Assembly (NCBI RefSeq): GCF_035593265.1
Contig: NZ_CP141614.1
Coordinates: forward strand, 1,922,001-1,986,000
Length of the DNA: 64,000 nt
Direction of reading: 5' to 3'
From: Limnochorda sp. LNt
Lineage (GTDB): Bacteria; Bacillota; Limnochordia; Limnochordales; Geochordaceae
Made by a program: the position numbers and the translations under genes. Below the pieces are notes generated by a model. The model was given only the letters and a program-made list of their open reading frames with translations. It was not told the origin of the DNA and made no database searches. This document shows positions 45,009-53,910 of this stretch, in pieces (positions within the stretch are counted from its first letter, which is position 1; each line of letters opens with the position of its first letter).

Positions 45009-45866
45009 GTGAGCGCGCTGGCGCTGGGCCTGTTGCTGGTGGCCGCCTTCGGCCACGCCACGTGGAACTTCCTCGCCAAGCGGGCGGCCGGCGGAACAGC
45101 CTTCGTCTGGCTCTTCTCCGCGCTGGCCGCGTTGCTCTACGCGCCGGTGGCCGTCGGCGTCTACGCCATCCAGCGCCCGGCCCTGGGATGGGTCGCCGTC
45201 GCCTTCATGGTGGGCACGGCGGTGCTTCACACGGCCTATTTCGTCACGCTGCAGCGGGGCTACGACGTGGGGGAGCTCTCCGTCGTCTATCCCCTCGCCC
45301 GCAGCACGGGCCCCGTGCTGGCCATGGCGGCCGCGGTGGCGCTGATGGGAGAGCGGCCCTCCGTCGTGGCCTCGATGGGCGCCGGGCTGGTGGTGGCGGG
45401 TGCCCTGGCGATCTCCTGGCGAGCGGGAGCCCGGAGCCGGGGCCTGCGCCGCAGCGTGACAGCGGGGCTGCTGGTGGGGGCCTTGATCGCCGGCTACACC
45501 CTCTGGGACAAGCACGCCGTCAGCGCGGTAGGGGTGCCGCCGGTGCTGCTGGACTGGGCGGGCAACCTGGGACGGGCGGTGCTGTTGAGCCCTTACGTGC
45601 TGGGGCGACGGGACCGGGTGCGTGAGCAGTGGCGAGCCCATCGGGCCGAGGCGCTGGCCATCGCGCTGCTGGCGCCCCTCTCCTACATCCTGGTCCTGAC
45701 GGCCATGGCCTTCACGCCCGTCAGCTACGTGGCGCCGGCACGGGAGGTGAGCGTGCTGGTCGGCACCTTTCTCGGCAGCCGCCTGCTGGGCGAGGGCGAC
45801 CTCCGCCGCCGCCTGGCGGCCGCCGCGCTCATGCTGGCCGGGCTGGCCGCCCTGACGCGGGGCTAG
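45009..45866 (+). CDS. EamA/DMT-family transporter
   Basis: This 285-residue membrane protein has ten predicted spans in two EamA repeats (ALGLLLVAAFGHATWNFLAKRA in the first; MAFTPVSYVAPAREVSVLVGTFLG in the second). Such proteins move metabolites or amino acids, usually outward; the substrate is unknown. GTG at 45009 follows GAGGATG. Its 3' end overlaps the convergent thymidine kinase gene by 38 bases. Confidence 0.85.
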   Translation: MSALALGLLLVAAFGHATWNFLAKRAAGGTAFVWLFSALAALLYAPVAVGVYAIQRPALGWVAVAFMVGTAVLHTAYFVTLQRGYDVGELSVVYPLARSTGPVLAMAAAVALMGERPSVVASMGAGLVVAGALAISWRAGARSRGLRRSVTAGLLVGALIAGYTLWDKHAVSAVGVPPVLLDWAGNLGRAVLLSPYVLGRRDRVREQWRAHRAEALAIALLAPLSYILVLTAMAFTPVSYVAPAREVSVLVGTFLGSRLLGEGDLRRRLAAAALMLAGLAALTRG

Positions 45867-46473
45867 ACGCCGCCGACCGGGCGACCTCCTCGGGGCTCAC
45901 CCAGCATGCCGCGCACCGGGGCTCGTACGTCTCGCTCGCGCCCACCAGCACCTGCGGGCCAGGCCCCGCCGGCCGGCCGTCGACGAGGCGCTGGGTGCGG
46001 TTGGCGTCGCGCCCGCACTGCACGCAGACGGCCGACAGCTTCTCCACCTCGTCCGCGTAGCAGAGCAATGTCGGCATGGGGCCGAAGGGCGCCCCCGCGT
46101 AGTCGAGGTCCAGCCCCGCCACCACCACGTCGTCGCCGTCCGCCACCAGGGCCAGCACCGCCTCGACGAAGCCCGGCCACGATGCGAACTGCGCCTCGTC
46201 GATCGCGATGAGGCGACGACCGGTCGGCGTGGCCCGTGCGACGTGACGTCGCAGCTCCTCGGCCGAGGCGAAGGTGACGGCCCCGAGCTCGTCGCCGTCG
46301 TGGCTGCGAACGGAGGCGACCGTGCGGGTGTCGACGGCGGGCTTGAGCACCAGCACCTCGATGCGGGCCCGCCGGGCGCGCTTGACCCGGCGCAGCAGCT
46401 CCGTGGACTTGCCGGCGAACATGGGGCCGCAGATGACGACGAGACGTCCGGGACGGTGCGACGCGGGCGTCAT
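45829..46473 (-). CDS. tdk: Thymidine kinase
   Basis: This TK1-type enzyme phosphorylates thymidine for salvage. The 214-residue protein has Walker A GPMFAGKST near residue 16, DEAQF, GLDLDYAG and two zinc cysteine pairs (CVQC and CAAC), with a short Ala/Ser/Pro-rich C-terminal tail beyond the usual end. ATG at 46473 has GGAGAGG upstream. It is convergent with, and overlaps, the EamA gene. Confidence 0.94.
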   Translation of the reverse strand: MTPASHRPGRLVVICGPMFAGKSTELLRRVKRARRARIEVLVLKPAVDTRTVASVRSHDGDELGAVTFASAEELRRHVARATPTGRRLIAIDEAQFASWPGFVEAVLALVADGDDVVVAGLDLDYAGAPFGPMPTLLCYADEVEKLSAVCVQCGRDANRTQRLVDGRPAGPGPQVLVGASETYEPRCAACWVSPEEVARSAASSPASGRPARPA

Positions 46474-46666
46474 GCCATTCGCCTCTCCGACGGGTGTGGG
46501 TGGGCGCGGCGGCCAGACCAGCGTTCGTCTCCCGGGTACGCCTTTCCTCTCCGTTCGACACCCTGCAGGAGGCCGGCGGATGAGCCCCGACAGGGGAGTC
46601 GCCGGCCCGCCTCGAAGCACCCACGCGGGTCGGCCCGCTCCGGCCGGCCGAGGAGGGATGGCCCCC

Positions 46667-47854
46667 ATGTCGACACGGCTTCCGGCCCGCCTCGCTCCCG
46701 CTGAGTGGGAGACGGGCGAGACCTTCGAGCGCTTCGTCGAGGAGGCGCCGCCGGCCGCGGCCCGCCACCTGCGACGCCGCTACGATGCCACCACCCCATC
46801 GGAGCAGCAGCGAGCCCGGTGGCGAGCCTTCGCCGAGGCAGGGGGACGGGTCTACGCCCTGGCCGAGGACTGGTGCGGCGACTGCCTGGCCACGGTGCCG
46901 GTGCTGGCACGCCTGGCCGACGAGGGCGGGGTGCCGCTTCGGCTCTGGCGGCGCGACGCGTGGCCCGACCTCCGGGACCGGCACCTCACCGGCGGCCGCC
47001 CCAAGATCCCTCTGGCGGTCGCCGTTCGGCCCGGGCTCGACGGCTCGTGGGAGGAGTGCGGGCGGTTCGTCGAGCGGCCCGCCATGTGCAACGCCGCCAT
47101 GCGGGCCGCCGGGCCCGAGCAGGCCAGAGCCGAGTTGCAGCGCCTGTACGCGTCCGGCGCCTACCGGCCAGCGGCCGTCCAGGAGCTGACCGCGATGCTG
47201 GATGACGACCCCGAGCCCGTGGCGGTGCCGGGGTCGAGCGGGACCCTCCTGCAGGTCTACGTCCACCTCCCGGTCGAGGTGCCGCCGACGGGGCTCGCGG
47301 TGGTCGCCCACGGCGCCAACCACGACGCCTCCCACCCGCTGAGCCGCCACCTCTGCCAGCGCCTGGCCCAGCGGGGCGTGGGGGCGGTGCGGTTCGACTT
47401 CGGCTACCGGGTGCGGGGCAAGACGTACTCACCGGACCTGGCCGACGAGACGGCCGACATGCTCGCGGTCGCGCAGGCGACGGCGGCGCGGCTCGGGCTT
47501 CCCCTGGAGCGGGTCGTGCTGGCCGGCAAGTCGCTGGGCGCCGCCGTGTCGGTGGCTCTGGCCGAGCGGCACCCGGTGGCGGCCGTCGTGGCCTTCGGCT
47601 ACCCGCTCCACCGGCCCGGCGAGACCCCGCACGACCCGCCGGACCGCTTCGCCCGGCTCGGGGCTCCCATGATGTGGCTGGCCGGCACGCACGACGACCT
47701 GGCCGAGCGCCGCCACGTCGAGCGGTACGCATCGGCGGCCGGCCCGTCGGTCACCCTGCGCTGGCTCGAGGGGGCCGACCACTCCCTGGCGACGCACCTG
47801 CACGAGGCCCTGGACGCAGCGGTGGAGTGGATCCTGGCGCGGCTGGCTTCCTGA
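46667..47854 (+). CDS. Thioredoxin-like / alpha-beta hydrolase fusion protein
   Basis: This 395-residue protein has two folds. Residues about 1-185 are a thioredoxin-family domain with the redox motif WCGDC. Residues about 190-395 are an alpha/beta hydrolase of the dienelactone-hydrolase/Tex30-like group, with oxyanion GANHD, nucleophile Ser in LAGKSLGAA, acid in GTHDDLAE and His in GADHSLA. All catalytic residues look intact. I know each part as a stand-alone protein but not this fusion. ATG at 46667 follows AGGAGGG by about ten bases. The role is unknown; both parts are cytosolic. Confidence 0.82.
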   Translation: MSTRLPARLAPAEWETGETFERFVEEAPPAAARHLRRRYDATTPSEQQRARWRAFAEAGGRVYALAEDWCGDCLATVPVLARLADEGGVPLRLWRRDAWPDLRDRHLTGGRPKIPLAVAVRPGLDGSWEECGRFVERPAMCNAAMRAAGPEQARAELQRLYASGAYRPAAVQELTAMLDDDPEPVAVPGSSGTLLQVYVHLPVEVPPTGLAVVAHGANHDASHPLSRHLCQRLAQRGVGAVRFDFGYRVRGKTYSPDLADETADMLAVAQATAARLGLPLERVVLAGKSLGAAVSVALAERHPVAAVVAFGYPLHRPGETPHDPPDRFARLGAPMMWLAGTHDDLAERRHVERYASAAGPSVTLRWLEGADHSLATHLHEALDAAVEWILARLAS

Positions 47855-47858
47855 CCCG

Positions 47859-49544
47859 TCAGCGGAGAGCGCCCACGCGCACCATCCGCCTGGCCAGCCC
47901 GTTGGCCAGGAGCACCAGGGTGGTGGAGATGGCGACCATGATCAGCCCCAACGCCGCCACCCTCCCCCACAGGGCGTCCGCCACCGCCCGAAACACTTGC
48001 ACCGAGAGCACCTCCGTGCCAGGCCGAGCCAGGACGGTGGAGACGTCCAGTTCGCGGACGAACATGACCGCCATCAGCGTCCAGCCCGACAGCACCCCGG
48101 GTAGCGCCAGCGGGGTCACGATGCGGCGAAACGTGCGGAAGAACCCGGCGCCGCTCACCGCGGAGGCATCCTCCAGATCCTTGCTGATCTGAATGAACGT
48201 GCTGGTGAGCGGACGGATCGCATAAGGCAGGTAGGTCGCCACGTAGGCGATGAGAAGCGCCCACAGCGTGCCGTATAGCTCGGTGCGGGCGAACAGCCAC
48301 ATGAAGCCGATGCCGATGATGAGCCCCGGAAACGAGAAGGAGAGGAACGTGAGGGTCTCGAGGATGCCGCTCGTACGCGTGCGCATCCGGACGATGACGT
48401 AGGAGGCGAACGTCGACAGCACGATGCCAGCCGTGGCACCGACGATCGCGAGGGTCACGCTGTTTCGCAGGGCACGCAGGGTCAGGGGGTCGCGAAGGAC
48501 GTAGTTCCAGTGGCGCAGCGTCAACTGTGACAAAGCCTCGGCGCCGGGCGCCATCAGGTAGGGCACCAGGGACGTGTAAAGCAGCACGATCACCGGCAGC
48601 CCGATCAGCACCACGCCCAACGCCAGGACCAACACCCCCAGGGGATAGCGCCACCGTCCCAGATCGGCGATGGTCGGTCTGTACCCCTTCCCGGAGATGG
48701 TGACGAACCGCTCGCTCCGGGCCGTCAGGTAGCGGTAGAGGTAGACCAACACCACCGCCGCGGCCAGCACACTGACGCCCACGGCGGCCGCTCGCCCGTA
48801 GTCGGGCAGAAAGCCGACGCTGATCAGCCGGTAGATGAAGGTGGTCAGCACCTCCACCCTCCCCGGCATGCCCAGCACCGAGGGCACCGCGAACGCACTC
48901 AGGCTCCGGATCAGCACCAGGGTGATCGCGGCGAGGATCGCCGGCCGCAGCACGGGGAGCACGATGCGCCACCACGTAGCGGCCCTGGAGCGGCCGCTGA
49001 CCCAGGAAGCCTCCTCCAGAGACGAGTCGAAGGTGGACATGGCCGCCACGATGACCAGGTAGGCGACGGGCAGGTCCAGCAGGCCCTCCACGAAGATCAT
49101 GCCGGGCAAGGTGTAGATGTTGATGGGGCCCAGGCCCAGCTGGCCCAGGATCAGGTTCATCATGCCGTTGGTGGGGTTGAGCAAGAGCGCCCAGCTGACG
49201 GCGAAGGAGAGGTGGGGGATCATCATGGAGACCACCGGCAGCAAGTGCAGGACGCCGCGGAAGGGGATGTCGGTGCGCAGGTTGAGGTAGGCCAGTACCA
49301 GGGCGAGCGCCGTGGCCAGCAGGGCCGAGCCGAACGAGAAGATGATGGTGTTGACGACCACTTGCGCCAGGCGCGGATCGCCGTACACCCGCGCATACTT
49401 CTCCAGCGTGAAAGTCCCCACGGCCCCCAGACCTTTGGAGAAGCTGCCGACGACCAGCATCGCCGCCGGACCAAGGGTGAGGCCCCCTACGATGACGACC
49501 AGGATGCCGATGGCGAGGGATGCACGCAGGCTGTGACTGGCCAT
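47859..49544 (-). CDS. Iron-type ABC importer permease (FbpB-like, two fused halves)
   Basis: This long permease has about 12 membrane spans from two fused BPD-transporter domains, each with an EAA-like loop (SSLEEASWVSGRSRAATWWRIVLP and KDLEDASAVSGAGFFRTFRRIVTP). The arrangement is typical of ferric-iron, thiamine or 2-aminoethylphosphonate importers. ATG at 49544 has GGAG eight bases upstream and starts five bases after the ATPase stop. Its binding protein gene upstream is truncated, so the importer may be dead or rely on another binding protein. Confidence 0.88.
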   Translation of the reverse strand: MASHSLRASLAIGILVVIVGGLTLGPAAMLVVGSFSKGLGAVGTFTLEKYARVYGDPRLAQVVVNTIIFSFGSALLATALALVLAYLNLRTDIPFRGVLHLLPVVSMMIPHLSFAVSWALLLNPTNGMMNLILGQLGLGPINIYTLPGMIFVEGLLDLPVAYLVIVAAMSTFDSSLEEASWVSGRSRAATWWRIVLPVLRPAILAAITLVLIRSLSAFAVPSVLGMPGRVEVLTTFIYRLISVGFLPDYGRAAAVGVSVLAAAVVLVYLYRYLTARSERFVTISGKGYRPTIADLGRWRYPLGVLVLALGVVLIGLPVIVLLYTSLVPYLMAPGAEALSQLTLRHWNYVLRDPLTLRALRNSVTLAIVGATAGIVLSTFASYVIVRMRTRTSGILETLTFLSFSFPGLIIGIGFMWLFARTELYGTLWALLIAYVATYLPYAIRPLTSTFIQISKDLEDASAVSGAGFFRTFRRIVTPLALPGVLSGWTLMAVMFVRELDVSTVLARPGTEVLSVQVFRAVADALWGRVAALGLIMVAISTTLVLLANGLARRMVRVGALR

Positions 49545-49549
49545 CTTGT

Positions 49550-50647
49550 TCACTCCAGGATGCGGCAACCTGCAGGCTCGATGACCAGCGTCAACTGCTG
49601 GCCCTCTTGCGCCGGAGGGGTGGTGCTGCCGAGCCGCATGGTGAGCCGAGTCTCTTGGACCGCCACCTCAGCGTCGTAGTGCTCGCCCACGAAGATGAGC
49701 GACTGGAGTCGGCCTCGCACCACGTTGGGCCGACCCTCATCGCCGGGCGCAGCAGGTCGGATGGCTTCGGTACGAATATAGACGGTCACCCGGGAGCCCG
49801 GAGACGCACTGGCCTGGCCTTCGCAAAGCAGCAGGCCCAGCGGCGTCTCCACCCGCACGCGATCGCCGTCCCGCCCGGCCACCGTGCCGTCGACGAAGTT
49901 GGACCCTCCCAGGAACTCCACCACGAACCGCGACCGAGGCCGGAAGTAGATCTCCTGGGGAGTACCCATCTCGACCACCGATCCATCTTTCATGACCACG
50001 ACCAGGTCGGACAGCGCGAGGGCCTCCAGGCGATCGTGGGTCACGTAGAGGGCGGTGATCCCCAGTTGCGTCAGGAGCTTGCGCAGATCCCGCCGGGTCT
50101 CCTCCCTTAGCTTGGCGTCGAGGTTGCTCAACGGCTCGTCGAACAGGATGATGCGCGGCTGCGAGACCAGGGCGCGGGCCAGCGCGACGCGTTGCTGCTG
50201 GCCTCCGCTGAGGGCGGTCGCCGGGCGCCGCTCGAAGCCGCTCAGCTGGACGAACTCCAGCGCCTCCCGCACCCGCCGCGCGATCTCCGCGCGCGACAGC
50301 CCGCGCGCCTCCAGGGGATACGCGACGTTTTGAAACACCGTCATGTGGGGCCAAATGGCGTACGTTTGAAATACCATGCTGACGCCCCGTCTGTCCGGCG
50401 GGACGGACTTAGGGAGACCGCCGTCGCCCCTCGACCAGACCACCTGCTCCCCAAACGCGATCTCGCCGGCGTCGGGCGACTCCAACCCGGCGATGCACCG
50501 CAACAGCGTCGTCTTGCCACAGCCGCTGGGCCCCAGCAAGGTGGTCACCTGGTGAGCGGGGACGGTGAGGGTGACGTCCCGCAAGGCGGCGACGTCCCCC
50601 TCGGCAGTACGAAAGGTCTTGCGCAGTTGGTGGATCCGGATCTCCAT
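49550..50647 (-). CDS. ABC importer ATPase (FbpC/PotA-like)
   Basis: This 365-residue ATPase energises the adjacent permease. It has Walker A GPSGCGKTTLL, Q-loop, signature LSGGQQQRVALA, Walker B IILFDEPLSNLDA, the switch His in YVTHDRLEA, and a C-terminal TOBE regulatory domain (about 270-365). It is the only ABC importer ATPase in the window, but its class matches iron or polyamine-type systems rather than the sugar importers. Confidence 0.93.
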   Translation of the reverse strand: MEIRIHQLRKTFRTAEGDVAALRDVTLTVPAHQVTTLLGPSGCGKTTLLRCIAGLESPDAGEIAFGEQVVWSRGDGGLPKSVPPDRRGVSMVFQTYAIWPHMTVFQNVAYPLEARGLSRAEIARRVREALEFVQLSGFERRPATALSGGQQQRVALARALVSQPRIILFDEPLSNLDAKLREETRRDLRKLLTQLGITALYVTHDRLEALALSDLVVVMKDGSVVEMGTPQEIYFRPRSRFVVEFLGGSNFVDGTVAGRDGDRVRVETPLGLLLCEGQASASPGSRVTVYIRTEAIRPAAPGDEGRPNVVRGRLQSLIFVGEHYDAEVAVQETRLTMRLGSTTPPAQEGQQLTLVIEPAGCRILE

Positions 50648-50722
50648 GGATGCCTCCCACTCTGACGTCCACGCGTGCTTGGCGCCGCGGCTCGCCAGGC
50701 GGGCGGCCGGACCGCGACCTCA

Positions 50723-50755
50723 CACGAAGAGGACCCGCCACCGACGAGCGGGTCC
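50723..50755 (-). terminator. Stem-loop between binding protein and ATPase genes
   Basis: On the minus strand GGACCCGC-TCGTCGGTG-GCGGGTCC is followed by TCTTCGTG. It is a GC-rich stem with a weak T-tail, suited to partial termination between the binding protein and the transport genes. Confidence 0.6.
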
Positions 50756-50795
50756 CTCCTCAGAGTCGGGCAACGGTACGGCGCCTGGCGAGGAT

Positions 50796-51691
50796 CTAGC
50801 GGAAGATGCGAGCGAACTCCTCCGCCCACTGCTCCAGCTCCAGATCGGACATGGTGCGAAGCGGCAACACCCGCGCCTGATCGATGCCGTCGATGGGCGG
50901 GTAGACACCCTCGTGAAGCACGTACTCGCCCACGTCTCGAGCCAGGATCTCCTGGGCCGAGCGACTCAGCCAGTAATCGATGAAGAGCCTGGCGGCGTTG
51001 GGATGGGGTGCCCTGGCGGCCAGAGCGATCCCCCGTGGGGTCCCGAACATGGGCTCCTTGACCCTCGCCCAGTCGAGCGGTGCCGGGGCCAGCGTGACGA
51101 TGTACTTGGGCATGGAGATCCCGATGAGAGCCTCACCGGAGGCGATGGGCCCGGGGGTCGGCCCGAAGGAGGCGACGAACATCGGCTCGTTGGCGGCCAG
51201 GCCCCGTATGAACTGCCACCAGGCCTCCTCCGACCCGAATACGTTGTGCTCCTTGAGGCCGACCAGCCACTGGACGGTCGTCGCGTGCGCGCTCGGATCG
51301 GGCATGACGATGCGGCGCCGCCACTTGGGATCGGTCAGGTCCATGTAGCTGGTGGGCACGTCCCCCGGCGCCACCAGTTGCTTGTTGTAGATGAGAGCGA
51401 CGTACTCGATGCCGAAGACCTGGATGACTCCGTCTGGGTCGCGGCTCCACTCGGGGTACGCCTCAGCGGCCGGTGACCGGTAGGGCGCCAGCACGCCCGC
51501 GTCCTTGAGGATCTCGAGCAGCGGTACGGGCGCTTGCAGCACGGAGCCCTGGGATCGGCCAGTCTGGTGCTCGGTCAGCACCGTGGGAGCGAAGCCGGCG
51601 GTGGACATCCGCGTATAAAGAGCCTTGACGCCGTACTCCCGCTGGAAGGCCTCCAGGATCGGCTCGATGGACGGCCACCGCAGGAGCCTGG
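50796..51691 (-). pseudogene. Iron-type ABC substrate-binding protein, 5'-truncated at tRNA-Lys
   Basis: The frame encodes most of a periplasmic-type binding protein (VFGIEYVALIYNKQLV, AARLFIDYWLSRSAQEILARDVGEYV). Homologous coding continues upstream of the first ATG at 51608 (WPSIEPILEAFQREYGVKALYTR) to about 51683. It then runs straight into the tRNA-Lys 3' end with no start codon, ribosome site or signal peptide. Roughly the first 30-40 residues, including the export signal, are lost. It is therefore probably nonfunctional, although the frame remains open. Confidence 0.8.
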
Positions 51692-51699
51692 AACCTGAC

Positions 51700-51774
51700 T
51701 GGTGCCGCCGGTGGGAGTCGAACCCACAACCATCGGATTAAAAGTCCGCTGCGCTGCCGTTGCGCCACGGCGGC
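51700..51774 (-). tRNA. tRNA-Lys (TTT)
   Basis: Complete cloverleaf of 75 bases: acceptor GCCGCCG with CGGCGGC, anticodon loop CTTTTAA (TTT), T-arm GTGGGTTCGACTCCCAC and encoded CCA. A truncated gene begins within ten bases of its 3' end, the position used by many site-specific integrases. Confidence 0.97.
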
Positions 51775-51783
51775 CCGTCGGCA

Positions 51784-52080
51784 TTATACGAACGGTCGGG
51801 CCCCCCGATCAACCGGCGCTCCTGTGCTCCCCCCGCCGGCGCTCCTGTGCTCCCCCGCGCCGTGAGCCGCCAGGGTGGCGAGGATGCTCCGGGTGTGCTC
51901 CCGCTCGTGCTCGATGGTGCGCCGCAGCGCCTTGCGACCGGTCCAGCGTTCCGTCGTGATGTCGCAGTACCAGGAGGGCTGGACCACCCGGTTGAGGCGC
52001 TCCAGCGGCGTCGTGCGGAAATACCAGGTCTCTGCCAGGCGAGGCAACGGCCGCCAACCGGCCTTCCGCCCACGGATCCG
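51784..52080 (-). pseudogene. DinB-like protein fragment (C-terminal part)
   Basis: The minus strand encodes RLAETWYFRTTPLERLNRVVQPSWYCDITTERWTGRKALRRTIEHEREHTRSILATLAA. It resembles the last third of DinB-family proteins, where WTxRKxLRRxxEHEREHT is the characteristic helix. The rest of a four-helix DinB protein is not found upstream, where the frame turns basic and meets the divergent cupredoxin gene. Low certainty: it may be a remnant of a gene lost in rearrangement next to tRNA-Lys. Confidence 0.4.
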
Positions 52081-52141
52081 CGCGCCCCCGCGGCTCGTAT
52101 CACCCAGCGAGAGCAAGCCGCGAGGAGGTGCGGTCTGCGAG

Positions 52142-52540
52142 ATGAAAGGCTGGCGACGGCGACAGGCGCGCAGGCGGGCAGCGTCGGCCCTGGCGGTGGG
52201 GCTCCTGCTGGTCATGGCGACCGTGGCCCTGGCCGCTCAGCAGGAGCAGGTGCTGCGGGTCGACCTGCAGGAGTGGCAGCTGGGCTTCCGCACGGTGGAG
52301 GTCCAGGGCGGGCGGCTCCGGGTGGAGGTGGTCAACGGCGGCCGCTTGCACCACGCCTTCGAGATCCGGGGGCCGGTGGGCGGCGCGGGCTTCACCGTGG
52401 CCACCGAGACGCTGCAACCGGGGCAGCGAGCCGTGCTGGTGCTGGAGCTGCCGGCGGGGGAGTACGAGGTCTTCTGCCCCGTGCCGGGCCACGCGCAGGC
52501 CGGGATGACGGGGCGCCTGGTGGTGAGGGCGGGCGGCTGA
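52142..52540 (+). CDS. Exported cupredoxin (type 1 copper protein)
   Basis: This 132-residue secreted protein has a signal peptide with an Arg-rich start (RRRQARRRAASALAVGLLLVMATVALA) and a plastocyanin-like beta barrel. The expected type 1 copper ligands are present: His71 (LHHAFEI), Cys112, His117 and Met122 (FCPVPGHAQAGM). It probably carries electrons at the outer face of the membrane; its partners are not visible here. AGGAGGT lies about 13 bases before the ATG. Confidence 0.85.
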   Translation: MKGWRRRQARRRAASALAVGLLLVMATVALAAQQEQVLRVDLQEWQLGFRTVEVQGGRLRVEVVNGGRLHHAFEIRGPVGGAGFTVATETLQPGQRAVLVLELPAGEYEVFCPVPGHAQAGMTGRLVVRAGG

Positions 52541-52635
52541 GCGGCACGGCGGCCTGGCGGCCTGCCCCCCTTGCCACCCTCGGGGCGGGGGCTTATGGTA
52601 GAAGTAACCGTTTCCACTTGAGGAGGGCGGCAGCC

Positions 52636-52998
52636 ATGCGCCGGCTGCACGGTCTGGTCTTCGTGACCGACATGACACGCTCGGTAGCCTTCTACCGCAC
52701 GCTGTTCCAGCGGGAGCCCACGTATCAGTCCGAGCACTGGACCGAGTTCGAGGTGGGCGGGGCCCGCCTGGGCCTGCACACGTGGGATGGCCAGGGGTCC
52801 CCCGCGGGAGCCGGTACCGTGCGTCTTTTCTTCGAGGTGGAGGACATCGAGGCGGAGAAGGCGCGCCTGGAGCAGGCCGGTGTCCGCCTTCGCGGCCAGA
52901 TCGTGGACCTCGAGGGCGCCGGCCGCGACCTCCTCTTCGAGGACCCCGACGGCCACGTGCTCGAGCTCTGGCAACCGCCCGAGAAGGTCTCGCGCTAG
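52636..52998 (+). CDS. VOC (glyoxalase/bleomycin-resistance) family protein
   Basis: This 120-residue protein has a paired beta-alpha-beta-beta-beta fold: MRRLHGLVFVTDMTRSVAFYRTLF at the start and RDLLFEDPDGHVLELWQ at the end, where the Glu/His metal ligands of this superfamily fall. Members include glyoxalases, dioxygenases and antibiotic-binding proteins; function cannot be named. ATG follows GAGGAGGG. Confidence 0.85.
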   Translation: MRRLHGLVFVTDMTRSVAFYRTLFQREPTYQSEHWTEFEVGGARLGLHTWDGQGSPAGAGTVRLFFEVEDIEAEKARLEQAGVRLRGQIVDLEGAGRDLLFEDPDGHVLELWQPPEKVSR

Positions 52999-53043
52999 AC
53001 CCGCCCCCGGGGCTACAATGCCTTCGGGCAGGGGGCACCAACC

Positions 53044-53775
53044 GTGGCCGACGACGGGCCCGAGGCCGCTGGACGGCTGCTGGTGGCCGACGACGAGCCT
53101 GAGGTCGTCGAGCTGGTGCGCATCTTCTTCGAGCAGCAGGGCTGGCAGGTCGACGGAGCGTCCGACGGGACGTCGGCGCTGGAGGCCGCTCGGCGCCGTC
53201 CCTACGACGCCATCCTGCTGGACGTGGCCATGCCGGGGCTCGACGGCCGCACGGCGTGCCGGATGCTGCGGGACGAGGGCGTCGACGTCCCCATCCTGAT
53301 GCTGACGGCTCGCGACAGCGACGCCGACAAGCTGCGGGGCTTCGGGGCCGGTGCGGACGACTACGTGACCAAGCCCTTCAGCCCCGTCGAGCTGGTGGCG
53401 CGGGTCGGAGCCCACGTGCGCCGCTACCGCCGCTTCCGGCGCCAGGACCGTGGCCCCCTCCGCTTCCCCGGGCTGGTCATCGACCCGGCCTCCCGCCAGG
53501 TGTGGAGAGACGGCCGGGAGCTGGCGCTGACTCCCAAGGAGTTCGACCTGCTGCTCTTCCTCGCCCGGCACCCCCATCAGGTCTTCACCCGCGAGCAGCT
53601 CTTCGAGGCCGTCTGGGGCGAGCGCTACCTGGACGTCGATGCCAATACGGTGACGGTGCACATCCGCCGGCTGCGCCTGCGACTGGGCGACGACCCGGCC
53701 CGGGGCGGTCTCATCCGCACCGTCTGGGGCGTCGGCTACCGGTTCGAGCCGCCGCGCGACGCCCGCGACGCCTGA
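53044..53775 (+). CDS. OmpR/PhoB-family response regulator, orphan
   Basis: This 243-residue regulator has a receiver domain with acidic pair ADDEP, phospho-acceptor Asp in ILLDVAMPGLDG and Lys in DYVTKPFSP, then an OmpR-type winged helix (LTPKEFDLLLFLARHPHQVFTREQLFEAVWG, TVTVHIRRLRLRLG). No sensor kinase is adjacent, so its partner is elsewhere. The likely start is GTG at 53044 behind AGGGGG. Confidence 0.92.
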   Translation: MADDGPEAAGRLLVADDEPEVVELVRIFFEQQGWQVDGASDGTSALEAARRRPYDAILLDVAMPGLDGRTACRMLRDEGVDVPILMLTARDSDADKLRGFGAGADDYVTKPFSPVELVARVGAHVRRYRRFRRQDRGPLRFPGLVIDPASRQVWRDGRELALTPKEFDLLLFLARHPHQVFTREQLFEAVWGERYLDVDANTVTVHIRRLRLRLGDDPARGGLIRTVWGVGYRFEPPRDARDA

Positions 53776-53878
53776 GACGACGGCCTCGCCAGGCCCTCCC
53801 GCTCCTCCCGCCGTCCGCCGCGGCTTTCGTCCGCGATCTTTTGCAGGCAACAGAGCAGGAAACGTCCCGTAACCTGTC

Positions 53879-53890
53879 GAAACCCGTTTC
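53879..53890 (+). promoter_or_regulatory. LacI-type operator before the LacI regulator gene
   Basis: GAAAC-CC-GTTTC is an imperfect palindrome 20 bases upstream of the regulator's start, with a related GGAAACG about 20 bases further upstream. It suits autoregulation by a LacI-family repressor. Confidence 0.5.
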
Positions 53891-53910
53891 CCACGACAGG
53901 AGACGGTTTC

